The notes under the pieces: model-generated
What the model was told of the DNA's origin: nothing
Seen by the model: the letters and a program-made list of their open reading frames with translations, nothing else
Databases searched by the model: none
Position numbers and translations under genes: made by a program
Part shown: piece by piece, positions 1-9,790 of the stretch
Position numbering within the stretch: position 1 is the first letter of the stretch
Layout: every line of letters starts with the position of its first letter
From: Klebsiella pneumoniae
GTDB lineage: Bacteria; Myxococcota_A; UBA796; GCA-2862545
DNA length: 58,695 nucleotides
Direction of reading: 5' to 3'
NCBI GenBank assembly: GCA_945861065.1
Contig: CAMASI010000017.1
Coordinates: 1 to 58,695, forward strand

Positions 1-150
1 CGATGGCGCCCGCCGCGCAAGGCGCGGGGTGCAGCCGAACCGAGGAGTACGTGGCGTACTTCGCAGGTTCGGCGGGGTCCCCGCAACGCAGCGCCGCGGG
101 ATGCCAGCGAGTCCGAATGCGCAAGTTATTTTTGCGCGGGCCCTAAGGGG
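1..150. other. Structured intergenic stretch, no gene recognised
   Basis: This 150-base stretch lies downstream of the type III PKS gene and holds three hairpins. The first is CCGCGC/GCGCGG at 13-27. The second is GCCGAACC/GGTTCGGC at 34-73, with an inner GAGTAC/GTACTT helix. The third is TGCGCAA with TTGCGC at 118-137 around an AT-rich loop, and it could terminate the PKS transcript coming from the right. A short open frame crosses the stretch on the plus strand, but its composition does not look like a protein. The density of stems suggests a repeated intergenic element or a structured RNA; I do not recognise the family. Confidence 0.4.
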
Positions 151-1170
151 CTACCAACGAATCAGCGCGACCTCAATCCCCAAGCCCGGACCGAAAGCCG
201 CGAGCACGCCGACGTCTCCTGCCTTCGGCGCACGTTCCTCCACAGACTCGGCCAGCACGAACAGCACCGTAGGTGACGACATGTTGCCATAGTTGCGCAA
301 CACACGTCGGCTCGCCGTGACCGCTGGCTCAGGCAACCCAAGGGAGTCCCGGGCCACATCGAGAACCCGGCTTCCGCCTGGGTGAATGCACCACCGGTTG
401 ACGTCTGCGCGGGACAGCCCGTTGCGACCGAGCAATCGGTCCACGGCCACTGGCAGCTGGGCACCCACCAGGGTGGGCACACTGGAATGTAGACGAATTC
501 GAAATCCGGCGTCCGTGAGCGCAAACCCCAGCGTTTCGCTGGCGGCGAAATCCGATCGGGTTTCGAAATCAATCAATTCTGGACCGGTGCCGTTCATGGC
601 CACCAATGTAGCGGCGGCGCCGTCTCCAAACAATGACAAGGCGACCAGGTTTTCAGGGTCATCGTCAGCCACAAAACAAGCGGAGCACACTTCGACGGCC
701 ACGGTCGCAGCCAATTGTTCTGGTCGGGCTCGCACGTGGTCGGCGGCGACACGAAGCAGGGGGATGGCGGCGTGGCAGCCCACATTGTTGAAGTGGATGC
801 GGGCGACGGAACCGCGGAGGCCCACCGATTTGGCCAACAACACGTCGACGCCAGGCGTAGCGGACCCGGTCACGGTGGTCACGGCGATGAGGTCGATGCT
901 TTCCGCCGATCGACCGCGCAGCGCGTCCCGCAAGGCCGCCGCGCCCAGCGCTTCTGCGCCAACGCGCCAGGCTTCGTTCGACTCGGTCAGCGTCCGTTTT
1001 CTCGCCCACCACGACGGGGGTACGACGAGGGCCCGGCTATGCACGGGCCCGTCCAAGAACAGCTTGTCCAGCAGCGCGGTGCGCCCCCACGGGCTGTGTT
1101 CGTACAGGGCCTGCTGCGTCAGCCTTTGGTCGGGTTGGGCCAGTCCGAGGCCCACGATCCGGGGATTCAC
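151..1170 (-). CDS. Type III polyketide synthase (chalcone synthase-like)
   Basis: A 339-residue thiolase-fold enzyme. The three catalytic residues of type III PKSs are visible in family context: Cys132 in NNVGCHAAIP, His262 in WCIHPGG and Asn295 in YGNMSS. The C-terminal FGPGLGIE motif is also present. These motifs separate it from FabH (KAS III), which shares the fold. Such enzymes extend an acyl-CoA or acyl-ACP starter with malonyl units and cyclise the product, often to alkylresorcinols or alkylpyrones. Its ATG overlaps the stop of the type I PKS by four bases (ATGA), so the two are translationally coupled and probably work in sequence. The inference is that the type I PKS supplies the acyl starter. 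Family call is firm; starter and product are unknown. Confidence 0.92.
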   Translation of the reverse strand: MNPRIVGLGLAQPDQRLTQQALYEHSPWGRTALLDKLFLDGPVHSRALVVPPSWWARKRTLTESNEAWRVGAEALGAAALRDALRGRSAESIDLIAVTTVTGSATPGVDVLLAKSVGLRGSVARIHFNNVGCHAAIPLLRVAADHVRARPEQLAATVAVEVCSACFVADDDPENLVALSLFGDGAAATLVAMNGTGPELIDFETRSDFAASETLGFALTDAGFRIRLHSSVPTLVGAQLPVAVDRLLGRNGLSRADVNRWCIHPGGSRVLDVARDSLGLPEPAVTASRRVLRNYGNMSSPTVLFVLAESVEERAPKAGDVGVLAAFGPGLGIEVALIRW

Positions 1171-4100
1171 TTCGCCGCCTCCCGAGTCGCAGTGGCGGCT
1201 GCGATGCGCACACCTTCAGCACGGGCCAGAAGATGTCCTTCCGAATCACACACCACGGCATCGACACTGGCGAAACCGTCGAACGGCTTTGTTACTAGGT
1301 GAATCTGTGCTGACGTCGGCCAAGGCCCTGGAGCGAATTCCCATCTCGTTGCTGCCACAGGGAGGCCGAGCCAGCCTGCTTGCGACATCGCCCACACGCA
1401 GGCCAATTGATGGACCCCATCTACGGCGTCGGCAATGCCGTTCAGTCGAACGGTTGCGGCGGTACGTGCGGGCGCCACGGCAGTCAGAATTTGCCAGGTT
1501 GGGCCGTGGAATAAGAGGTCCGGTCGGTACAGGTCGACGGCGGGTTGGAGGTTCTCCAGGCGCGCCACGGCCAACCGCGACAGTTCGGAAGGGCGGGTGA
1601 ATCGGCAAGAAGCCAACACGACGCCGTTGGCGCACAGTTCGCCCACCTGGCGGGAAACGCGGAGCACGACGTCCTGACGGTGTTCGTGGACGAAGGTGGG
1701 TACGTGCACGACAAAGTCGCGAATAGACCCGGCACCGACAGCATGAAAAGCCGCGACCCAAAGCGCAGCGGGAACCAGGCAGCGACCGCCGATTTGGTGG
1801 TCTGCGAGACGTGGTTCAGCGGGGTCAAGGGGAACCGACCAGCCGTGCGGGGTCAACGCGGCGAGTGGCCACGCCGGGGCAGAGGTCCCCGGCGGTGGGT
1901 TTGCGGTCGCGAGCACAGTTCCCGATGTGGCGAGCGCAGAGAGGAATAGCGCCGCACCCTCGGCGTCGGTCAGCGCCTTTAGTCCTCGCGCTGCGAGAAG
2001 CGGCAAGGCGCCTGTTCGCGCGGCCATCCCCCGTTCGGACCAAGCCGTCCACGCGAGGTGCAGGGTTGGCGCGTTGGCGTGTCGAACACATTCCATGGCG
2101 GCGTTCGCGGCACCGTACAAGGTTTGGCCTGCGTTGCCCAGGTGGGCGACGAGCGACGAACACGTCACGAAGCGGATCAGCGGGTCAGTGGCGGTCGCGT
2201 GTGCCAGCGATTGGGTCGAGGTCCACTTCGGACCCAACACGTGGTGCACGTGCGCTGCGGTCCGCGTTGACGCAAGGCCGTCTGCCAGCGCGCCTGCACC
2301 GTGCAGGACGAGTTGAGGCGGGCCCCACTCGGTGCGAATGGCGTCTACCGCGGCCCGCACTGCCACAGCGTCCGTCAGGTCGACCCGGGCGAACCGTGTG
2401 TCCGGTCCGACGACGGGTTCACGTCGTCCCAGCCACAACACCCGAGGTGACCATGGGGCCAATGCAGCCACCAAGGCCCCAAGCAAGCCCGACGGATTGC
2501 CGGCCGCGACGACAACCAAGCCCGGTGGCAGTTGTGGGGCGTGCGTCGCCAACGGGGCAAACGTGCGCTCCCATACGACGTTGGGGCCGACGAGCACGTG
2601 GTCGGGGCGGCCTGGTGCGAAAACCTCCCGCTCGACGTCGGACGATTCAGCCGTCGCCTCGATTTCCACGATTCGAATCAATCGGCCCTGCTCACGCGCC
2701 AGGGATCGAAAGAACCCGATTGCGGCGGCACCACCGACGTCGTCGTGGTCGACCACCACGACGTCGGGGCAGGGTCGGCCAAGGCAACGGAGGGTGACGT
2801 GTATCGGGTCATCGCCGGCGCCAACACGGTCTACGACCACGCTGCGACGGCCCTCTCCGGGGGGCAACAGCCGGTCCCACCGCACGAACAACCCGGGTCG
2901 GACGCTTGGACCCGCGGCCACGGCAATCGGGCTGGCTTGGCGGTCCTCCACCCACTGAATCAGCGTGTCGAGCGTGGCGCCAGCGAGCAGGCCGTGGTCC
3001 GCTTCTGTGGCACGTACACCGAGCCTTTTTTCGACGACCGACAGCAGTTCCATGCGTCGGATGCTGTCGATACCGAGTTCGGTTCCCAAGTCGGCGTCGC
3101 CGCGCACAAATTCTGGCGGGTAGCCCGTGACCTCACACAAGGCCGCGAGTACCTCGGCGCGAACGCCCTCGGCAGGAGGTGCCGAATGTAGGGCCGGCGG
3201 GGCGATGGGCAACATTCGCTGCGGGACCGGGCGAAGGGCAGGGGCGACAGCGCAGAGTGTCGCAGGCAACTGGCGCAGGAGGTGTGGGTGCCCGGCGGCC
3301 AACAGGGCAGCCGCGGCCAGAACGGTGCCGCGCGGGTCCCCAGGGGAGGGGTCAAGCGCCACGGAGTCCTGGTTCGTCAACTCGCGGCCAAGCGTGGCGC
3401 CTGGGCCAACTTCGACGACGAGAGCTCCGGGAAAGGCCGACAATGCCGCAAGCTGCGCTTCGTGTTTGCGGACGGGCGCACAAACGGCAGCGACGAGGCT
3501 CGTCGCTGGGTCGGTCATCGGTGCGGCGGTGGCGATGGAGAAGACCGGTGCACCGGGGTGCCATTGCACCGCTGCGGCAGCGTGTTCGATCGCCGGTTGT
3601 GCGCCTGCAACCAGAGGTGAATGGTAGGCGCGGGTGACGGAAAGCCGCTTGGAACCGGGCAAAGTTGCGACGGCTTCCACGGACCGAACAGGCCCGGACA
3701 GTACCGAATGATCTGCCGCAAGTACGGCGACTATGAGGCCGAAACGCGTAGCGACGTCCTGCGCTTCTGTGCCCGTCAAGGGAATGCGGACCATGCCACC
3801 CTCGGGCGCGTCTGCGAAGGCCTCGCCGCGCGCGACCGCGAACGCCCACGCATCAACAACGCTCATCCGGCCGGCAAATAACAGCGCGCCGATTTCGCCG
3901 ACGGAGTGCCCCATCGCGACGTCGCAGTTGCCGAGCACAGCATGCCACCCGATGGCGGCGCCAACGAGGTGACGGTGGACTGAGAGGGGGTCGTCACCGA
4001 CCGGTTCTTCGAACCCAAACAGCGCCTCCGCGCTGGCCGGTAGCAGGCGCAACGTCGCCCACCCGCCAGTTCGTTGCGCCCCCTGGCCGGGGACGAGCGC

Positions 4101-7100
4101 AAACAAGGACCGGGGGGCCCCGTGCCCGGCGAACACGCCAGGCACCGGACCGTCCAGCGCTGCAAGCGCACGTTGCACCGCGGCCCCACCGACCACGATG
4201 AGGCGGATTGGGGCACCCGCCGCGTCTTCCGGCGTCACGGTGTGTAGGGCCAGGATGGCGCGCCGCAAGCCCGCTTCATCCTCGGCGCCGAAACAAAGCA
4301 CCTGGTCCGCGCCTTGGTCTGCCCATTGTGCAGCGTCAGCAGGACGCAACAACGGCGCTGCTTTCCGCGCGAGGCCGACGGCGCGAGCGTGGGTCCGCAC
4401 ACCCTCTCCTGGCGCTTCGAGCACGACATGCCAGTTGGTTCCGCCAAACCCAAACGCGCTGACCGCCGCCAGGCGCCTGTTCGGGTCCAACAACACCGGG
4501 AACCGAGGCAACCTGAGGGGACCCGCCCCAAGCGCACGAACGGGACCTGCGTGCAGTGTGGCGGGAACAGTGCCGGTAGCGACCATGAGGGAGGCCTTGA
4601 CCAACGAGGCAGCACCCGCAGCGCCTTTGAGGTGGCCGATACCGGATTTCACGGAACCGAGCCAGACCGGTGCCGGCGCTTCTCCGAGGACTTCCGTGAG
4701 GACGGTGCTTTCCACTCGGTCGCCGAGGGCCGTTCCGGTGCCATGCGCCTCAACAACCCCGACAACCGCCGGGGAGCGTCCGGCATCCTGCCAGGCCCGG
4801 TGCAGCGCGAGCCGTTGCCCGTCGGCGCGCGGCGCGGTGATGCCGGGGCCGCGGCCGTCCGACGACTGGCCGACCCCGCGAATGACGGCCCACACGGGGC
4901 GACCGGCAGCGATGGCATCGTCCAAACGCATCAGGGCGAGAACTGCGGCGCCTTCGCCCATCACGAAACCGTCTGCAGACGTCGAAAAGGGCGATGCGAG
5001 TCCGTGCGACAGCGCTTCCGTGCGGGAGAATCCGACAAATGTTTCGGCGCTCAGATCGGTGTCCACCCCTCCGCACAACACAGCGTCGACGCGGCGATTT
5101 CGCAGCCAATCCACCGAAACGGAGAGTGCCGCAAGCGAGGCTGCACAGGCCGCGTCCACCACGAGGTTTCCACCCATCCAGTCCAGCCAGGTGGCGATTC
5201 GCCCTGCCACAACGTTGGCAAGCAGGCCCGCCATGCTTTCGGACGTGACCGGAGGCAGCGTTTTGGCCAGCCGTTCCTCCACGCGCGTTTCAATGCCCTC
5301 ACGGTCAGCTTCCGCGATGATTCCCTCGTCGACCATCGCTGCGACGACCTCGCGGAACCGCACCCGAACGGCCAGGTCCTTCGCATACTCACCGCCCATG
5401 GCGTTTCCGAAAATCACGGCGGCGCGCCGCCCGTCTACGGCCCCTGGCTGGTCCCATCCCGCGTCACGAACCGCTTCGGCGGCGGCCATGAGCGCAATCC
5501 GCTGGCTGGGGTCGAGCGCAGGCACCACACGTGGCGGAATGCGGAAGTCCAGGGGATTGAATCCGCGGTGGTCGACGGTGCCGCACAACCGGGCGTAGCT
5601 ACGCGCAGGACCGTCCGCGTGCGCATCGGGGTCGTGGTATCTGGCCGGGTCCCATCGATGCGGTGGGATGGGGCCGACGGCGTCTACGCCCCGCAACAGA
5701 TTGTCCCAAAAAGTGGCGACATCTGCGGCACCGGGAAGCACACAGCCGAGGCCGACAATGGCGACAGCGTCGGAGGTGGCGGGCGTCAGGGTGGGCGCCG
5801 ACGGCACAGAAGCGACCTGGACTGCAACGCGCACGGGTCCGTCAGCAACGACCTCCCCGCGTAGGATTTGGGCCGCACCTTCGCTCAGGTCGTGGACAAC
5901 CTGGTCGACGCGGCGGAGACGGTCGTTCAGCCAGGCGCCCTGACCGAGCGTGTGGGCGCCTTCGGCCTGAATCCGAGCGGCGTCTACCGGACGGTAGGGT
6001 CGTTCAGGCGTGCCTGCCGGGTCTCGCTCGATGCCTTGGGCTGCGATTCGGGTGCGACCGAGGTTGTTGTGCTCCATGCGTTCGCGTCGCGCCGCAATCG
6101 GCTGCCCTTCGTCTTTCCACGCGCGCTCCTGGCGGCGGGCCTCCTCGGTATACCCATTGGGTACACAGCGCAGGGGCAGGTCCACTGTCGCGCCAACCAG
6201 CACAGTTCGACGTACAGCCAAGCCTTGTTGGGCGTAGGTGCTGGTCACCGCGCCGGATTCGACCGACTCGTGGCTGAGCAAAAATGCGGTTCCCGCTTGG
6301 ACCACAACGGCGTTTCCGGCCGCGGAACTCGATGCGGCCATGGCGAAGGCGAATGCAGCAGACGCGGCGTCTCCGATACCACCCGCGAGTACCAGCTTGC
6401 AGCGTCGGGACGACGTGATTTCAATCGCTTCGTCCCACAGGTCCGAGGCGGATTGTGCGCCGACATGGCCGCCCGCCTCATGGCCCTCGAGAATGACGGT
6501 GACAACGCCGACGTCGAGTGCTGCCGTCACGAGGTGGGCCGAGGGGGTGTGCAGCCACAGATTCAAACCGAGGGAAAGCACATGTCTAGCGAAATCGGGC
6601 GTTGCGCCCGCCAACGTGACGGCCGCGGGTCCCGACGTACCCAACGCCCGAACAGCCTCGATGTGGGCGTCTCGGTGGGGCATCGCGTCAAACCCGATGA
6701 TGCCGGCGCCCCAAGGACCCGACAGGGCCGAGGACCAGGCTTTCAGGCGCGCGGCAGCGTGTCCGGGCCTCAATGCGCCGAGCGCCAAGAAGGGCATGGC
6801 CCCCGCGTCGAGCACCGTCTTTGCGAACGGTACACCTTCGGACACGTTGGCCATAGGGCCTTGCGCAACGGCGCGGCCCGTTCCCAGCGGATCTATAGAC
6901 GCGGCGCGTGATTGCGCGACGAGGACTCGGTGGTCGTCCACGTGCTGCCACCACCGTGTCCAGGCATGCGCGGTGCTGTGTCCGCGACCGGGCGCGGCCT
7001 CGCGGACCCCGCTGGGCGCTGGCACGACGCCGTTTTGATTCTCCCACCACCGGGGGCCGAACTTCGACGCCGGGTCAGCTGCGCTGCGAATGGCGCGCAG

Positions 7101-7661
7101 GTCCTCGGGATTCCCCCGACAGAGAAATCGGAAGGTGCCGTCACCGAGCTCTCGACGTTCCGAGTCGCGTCCGGTGCGGGCCTGGGCGACACGGTCTCTC
7201 AGCTCCGGGCGGAGTGGCGAGCCGTCGGTGGCCCATAGCGGCGCGTCACAAACCGCGCCGACAGCGCCGATGGCCAGGGCGGCGGCGGTGGCGCGGGCCG
7301 ACGCATGTGCGACGACCCAGGGGCGTGCTTGTGCGACACTCGCTCGGACCAAAATGACGAGGCCAACGCCGGCGGACGGACCCCCAGCCTCATCCGGCCT
7401 GAGGACCACGCCTACGCCCTGAGGAAGGGCGCGCCAATCGTCGGGGGTAGATACTTCCACCCACGGGACGGCCCCGTTGGCAAACGCGTGGACAACCCAT
7501 TCTTTCAGCCCGTCCGTGCCTGCCGGCAGCACCCCGTGGTCGCCAGCACGGAGTTCGAAAGGGCTGTGCCCACGGCGAAGCAGAAGCGCACCGTTCATCC
7601 CGGCGAGTACCGAGGGTGGCCAGGGAAGGGCGCCATCCACGAAGCGCAGTGTTTTGGCCAT
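1167..7661 (-). CDS. Iterative type I PKS: NMO-KS-AT-ACP-KR-DH
   Basis: A 2164-residue megasynthase. Domains in order: a nitronate-monooxygenase/PfaD-like flavin barrel (about 95-480, with GHEAGGHVG at 393-401); a ketosynthase (631-1085) with Cys839 in DAACAASL, His973 in EAHGTGT and His1010 in KSGIGH; an acyltransferase (about 1185-1440) with Ser1253 in GHSVGE; one acyl carrier domain (1498-1570) with Ser1533 in GIDSI; a ketoreductase (about 1713-1870) with Ser1835 and Tyr1849; and a dehydratase (about 1935-2150) with His1955 in HQIGGRCLVP, Asp2081 and an LFHGPTWQ motif. There is no thioesterase. The set resembles PUFA synthase subunits, with the PfaD-type enoyl reductase fused at the front instead of being a separate protein. 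The KR nucleotide loop (AGNPSGLLG) departs from the usual GGTGGIG. The product probably passes to the coupled type III PKS. Confidence 0.9.
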   Translation of the reverse strand: MAKTLRFVDGALPWPPSVLAGMNGALLLRRGHSPFELRAGDHGVLPAGTDGLKEWVVHAFANGAVPWVEVSTPDDWRALPQGVGVVLRPDEAGGPSAGVGLVILVRASVAQARPWVVAHASARATAAALAIGAVGAVCDAPLWATDGSPLRPELRDRVAQARTGRDSERRELGDGTFRFLCRGNPEDLRAIRSAADPASKFGPRWWENQNGVVPAPSGVREAAPGRGHSTAHAWTRWWQHVDDHRVLVAQSRAASIDPLGTGRAVAQGPMANVSEGVPFAKTVLDAGAMPFLALGALRPGHAAARLKAWSSALSGPWGAGIIGFDAMPHRDAHIEAVRALGTSGPAAVTLAGATPDFARHVLSLGLNLWLHTPSAHLVTAALDVGVVTVILEGHEAGGHVGAQSASDLWDEAIEITSSRRCKLVLAGGIGDAASAAFAFAMAASSSAAGNAVVVQAGTAFLLSHESVESGAVTSTYAQQGLAVRRTVLVGATVDLPLRCVPNGYTEEARRQERAWKDEGQPIAARRERMEHNNLGRTRIAAQGIERDPAGTPERPYRPVDAARIQAEGAHTLGQGAWLNDRLRRVDQVVHDLSEGAAQILRGEVVADGPVRVAVQVASVPSAPTLTPATSDAVAIVGLGCVLPGAADVATFWDNLLRGVDAVGPIPPHRWDPARYHDPDAHADGPARSYARLCGTVDHRGFNPLDFRIPPRVVPALDPSQRIALMAAAEAVRDAGWDQPGAVDGRRAAVIFGNAMGGEYAKDLAVRVRFREVVAAMVDEGIIAEADREGIETRVEERLAKTLPPVTSESMAGLLANVVAGRIATWLDWMGGNLVVDAACAASLAALSVSVDWLRNRRVDAVLCGGVDTDLSAETFVGFSRTEALSHGLASPFSTSADGFVMGEGAAVLALMRLDDAIAAGRPVWAVIRGVGQSSDGRGPGITAPRADGQRLALHRAWQDAGRSPAVVGVVEAHGTGTALGDRVESTVLTEVLGEAPAPVWLGSVKSGIGHLKGAAGAASLVKASLMVATGTVPATLHAGPVRALGAGPLRLPRFPVLLDPNRRLAAVSAFGFGGTNWHVVLEAPGEGVRTHARAVGLARKAAPLLRPADAAQWADQGADQVLCFGAEDEAGLRRAILALHTVTPEDAAGAPIRLIVVGGAAVQRALAALDGPVPGVFAGHGAPRSLFALVPGQGAQRTGGWATLRLLPASAEALFGFEEPVGDDPLSVHRHLVGAAIGWHAVLGNCDVAMGHSVGEIGALLFAGRMSVVDAWAFAVARGEAFADAPEGGMVRIPLTGTEAQDVATRFGLIVAVLAADHSVLSGPVRSVEAVATLPGSKRLSVTRAYHSPLVAGAQPAIEHAAAAVQWHPGAPVFSIATAAPMTDPATSLVAAVCAPVRKHEAQLAALSAFPGALVVEVGPGATLGRELTNQDSVALDPSPGDPRGTVLAAAALLAAGHPHLLRQLPATLCAVAPALRPVPQRMLPIAPPALHSAPPAEGVRAEVLAALCEVTGYPPEFVRGDADLGTELGIDSIRRMELLSVVEKRLGVRATEADHGLLAGATLDTLIQWVEDRQASPIAVAAGPSVRPGLFVRWDRLLPPGEGRRSVVVDRVGAGDDPIHVTLRCLGRPCPDVVVVDHDDVGGAAAIGFFRSLAREQGRLIRIVEIEATAESSDVEREVFAPGRPDHVLVGPNVVWERTFAPLATHAPQLPPGLVVVAAGNPSGLLGALVAALAPWSPRVLWLGRREPVVGPDTRFARVDLTDAVAVRAAVDAIRTEWGPPQLVLHGAGALADGLASTRTAAHVHHVLGPKWTSTQSLAHATATDPLIRFVTCSSLVAHLGNAGQTLYGAANAAMECVRHANAPTLHLAWTAWSERGMAARTGALPLLAARGLKALTDAEGAALFLSALATSGTVLATANPPPGTSAPAWPLAALTPHGWSVPLDPAEPRLADHQIGGRCLVPAALWVAAFHAVGAGSIRDFVVHVPTFVHEHRQDVVLRVSRQVGELCANGVVLASCRFTRPSELSRLAVARLENLQPAVDLYRPDLLFHGPTWQILTAVAPARTAATVRLNGIADAVDGVHQLACVWAMSQAGWLGLPVAATRWEFAPGPWPTSAQIHLVTKPFDGFASVDAVVCDSEGHLLARAEGVRIAAATATREAAK

Positions 7662-7700
7662 GAGTCCTATGGAGGTGCGCCGCAGGTTGACACAGGTGCG

Positions 7701-9731
7701 TTATCGCGCGATGGGCGGCCCTGGCGCAGTCCAGCGATCGACCCAGGCCAGGACTGTGTCCCACCAAACCAGGGCGTCAGGTCCGTGGGTGACCCAGTGG
7801 TTTGCGCCGTCAATTACCAGTAATTGACTCGGGATATTTCGCCGCTGCAACGCAGTATAGGTAGCGAGCGCCTGTACTTCTGGCACACGATAGTCCTTGC
7901 GCCCCGTCACCACCAACGTGGGGGTTTTCCATTGTCCGACGAACCGTGAAGGATCAAATCGGTCATAGGCTTCCGGCACCTCCCAAGGTGTTCCGCCAAA
8001 CTCGTGTTCCGGAAAAAACAATTCCTCGGTCTCGAAATAAAGAGTCCTAGGCGAGAATACGCCGTCGTGATTGACCAGACATCGAAACCGATCGGGCCAG
8101 TTTCCGGCGATCCAATTCATCATGTAGCCGCCGTAAGACGCGCCCAAGGCCGCGACGCGGTCTGCGTCCATCCACGGGTTCTTTTCCAGCACGGCCTGCA
8201 GACCCAATTGTAGATCCTCTAGCGGCGCGCCTCCCCAGTCCCCGGAAATGGAATCCGTAAATGCTTGACCATACCCCGTCGATCCATGAAAATCGACAAA
8301 GACGACGGCGTAACCAGCGCCCGCGAAGACCTGCGCATTCCAGCGCCAATGCCAGTGGTCGCCCGAGCTGCCTTGGGGACCTCCGTGAACCACGAAGGCT
8401 ACGGGATACGTTTTCGACGCGTCGAAATTCGCCGGCTTTACCCACCATCCATGCACCGTCTCACCGTGCGCCCCTACGAACGTGAACGGTTCAGAGGCTC
8501 CGAACCGATGCGGGGATGTCGTTGATTGCCCAATCGACGTCAGGCGATTCGTTTTCCCGTTTCGCCAAAGCGCAAGCTCGGGTGGGCTCTCTAGGGTGTC
8601 GTGGACGAATACGATTCTGTTCCCATCCGTCGCCGCCGCCGACGAAGTTCCCGTAGAAACAAGCGTTTCAACGACCGCGGTCTGGGAAGAAATCCGAAAT
8701 AATGGCGTGCGACCGAGATCGTCGGCGCTCACCAAGAGGTGTTTGTCATCAAACCAGGACAGATTGCCGGGGGACCGGTCCCAATGTTCGGTGAGGACGG
8801 TGGCAGCCCCGAGACCTGAACCGGTCCACGGGAACAAAACGATTCGATTTCGGTCGGATTCAAATCCTGGAACCTCCCTACGCAGAATGGCCAGGGAACG
8901 ACCGTTGGGCGAGAATGTAGGGGACGAGACTTCCGCGGGGTGTTGGAGCACGCGTACCGGCGCAACGCTGCCATCAATGGGGGCGTACCAAAGGTCCCGG
9001 GCCGTCGTCCATGGCTCGTTGACAGGGGGTTGGGACAGCCACAGGACCCCTGAGCCTCCCGGGGTCACGACGAAGTCCTCCGCACCGCCGTGGGGTCGTG
9101 TAGGCGTGTCACCGTCGGCGCCCGCAGATAGGTGAATGGGGTCGCCGCCCACCACCGGAATTACGAAGAGTTGGTTGCGTCGACCGTCATTGAACGTGTC
9201 CCAATGACGGACGTAGCCGCGTTCGTGCAGAAAGGCGCTGTCTTTGCGGGTCGCACGGTCTGCGAGTCGGGAGGCTGTCGCAGCTGGGTCCGGTGCGTCG
9301 GGGAACACAGACAGGGTGACGACCAGCCGCGTCCCGTCGGGTGTCACCCGAAAAGCGCCGACATCGAGTGGAAGCGACGTGACCGCTAAGGCCTCGCCTC
9401 CATTTGGGTCGATGCGCCACACCTGCTGCGTTCCGGAGCGACCCGAAAGGAACCAGATGCTGTCGCCGAGCCAAACCGCGTCGCCGTCCGAGCCCTGTTG
9501 GGTGAGGGGTCGCAACGCACCCTCCGACAGGCTTACGGTCCAGAGGTTCGCCTTGCGGGACCCCACGACGGCATCGAAGGACGTGCGCTGAAATACGACG
9601 CTTTTGCCGTCAGGGGACAATTGTGGCGAAGAAACGCGTTCGATGGCCCACAGGTCGCGAGCCGACAGGGGCCTCGGGGCTGCAAGTTCACCGGGGTTGG
9701 TCAGAGAAAACAGGAGAGGCAGCGCTGGCAT
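7701..9731 (-). CDS. S9 family serine peptidase (prolyl oligopeptidase-like)
   Basis: A 676-residue protein with an N-terminal beta-propeller (WD/PD40-like segments such as SPDGKSVVF and SPNGRSLAIL) and a C-terminal alpha/beta-hydrolase domain. The nucleophile is Ser532 in GASYGGYM. Asp613 in GRKDYRVP and His645 in GANHW complete the triad. This layout matches acylaminoacyl or dipeptidyl peptidases of family S9. The N-terminus (MPALPLLFSL) is short, hydrophobic and uncharged; it could be a minimal export signal, but this is uncertain. The gene ends 39 bases before the type I PKS start on the same strand, so the two may share a transcript. A role in the PKS pathway is not shown. Confidence 0.88.
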   Translation of the reverse strand: MPALPLLFSLTNPGELAAPRPLSARDLWAIERVSSPQLSPDGKSVVFQRTSFDAVVGSRKANLWTVSLSEGALRPLTQQGSDGDAVWLGDSIWFLSGRSGTQQVWRIDPNGGEALAVTSLPLDVGAFRVTPDGTRLVVTLSVFPDAPDPAATASRLADRATRKDSAFLHERGYVRHWDTFNDGRRNQLFVIPVVGGDPIHLSAGADGDTPTRPHGGAEDFVVTPGGSGVLWLSQPPVNEPWTTARDLWYAPIDGSVAPVRVLQHPAEVSSPTFSPNGRSLAILRREVPGFESDRNRIVLFPWTGSGLGAATVLTEHWDRSPGNLSWFDDKHLLVSADDLGRTPLFRISSQTAVVETLVSTGTSSAAATDGNRIVFVHDTLESPPELALWRNGKTNRLTSIGQSTTSPHRFGASEPFTFVGAHGETVHGWWVKPANFDASKTYPVAFVVHGGPQGSSGDHWHWRWNAQVFAGAGYAVVFVDFHGSTGYGQAFTDSISGDWGGAPLEDLQLGLQAVLEKNPWMDADRVAALGASYGGYMMNWIAGNWPDRFRCLVNHDGVFSPRTLYFETEELFFPEHEFGGTPWEVPEAYDRFDPSRFVGQWKTPTLVVTGRKDYRVPEVQALATYTALQRRNIPSQLLVIDGANHWVTHGPDALVWWDTVLAWVDRWTAPGPPIAR

Positions 9732-9790
9732 CGGGCCGCCTTATCCCGCCGCTTGCCCGGGGCTGGCGTGCTCGGCCGCGGTAGTGTGCC

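Noticed and set aside
29..292. Open frame of 87 codons on the plus strand
   Set aside because: It runs through hairpin-rich non-coding DNA into the antisense of the type III PKS gene, and its composition is Arg/Ala/Pro-rich as in random GC-rich frames.
151..1170. FabH (ketoacyl-ACP synthase III) assignment
   Set aside because: IHPGG and YGNMSS together with FGPGLGIE match type III PKSs better than FabH.
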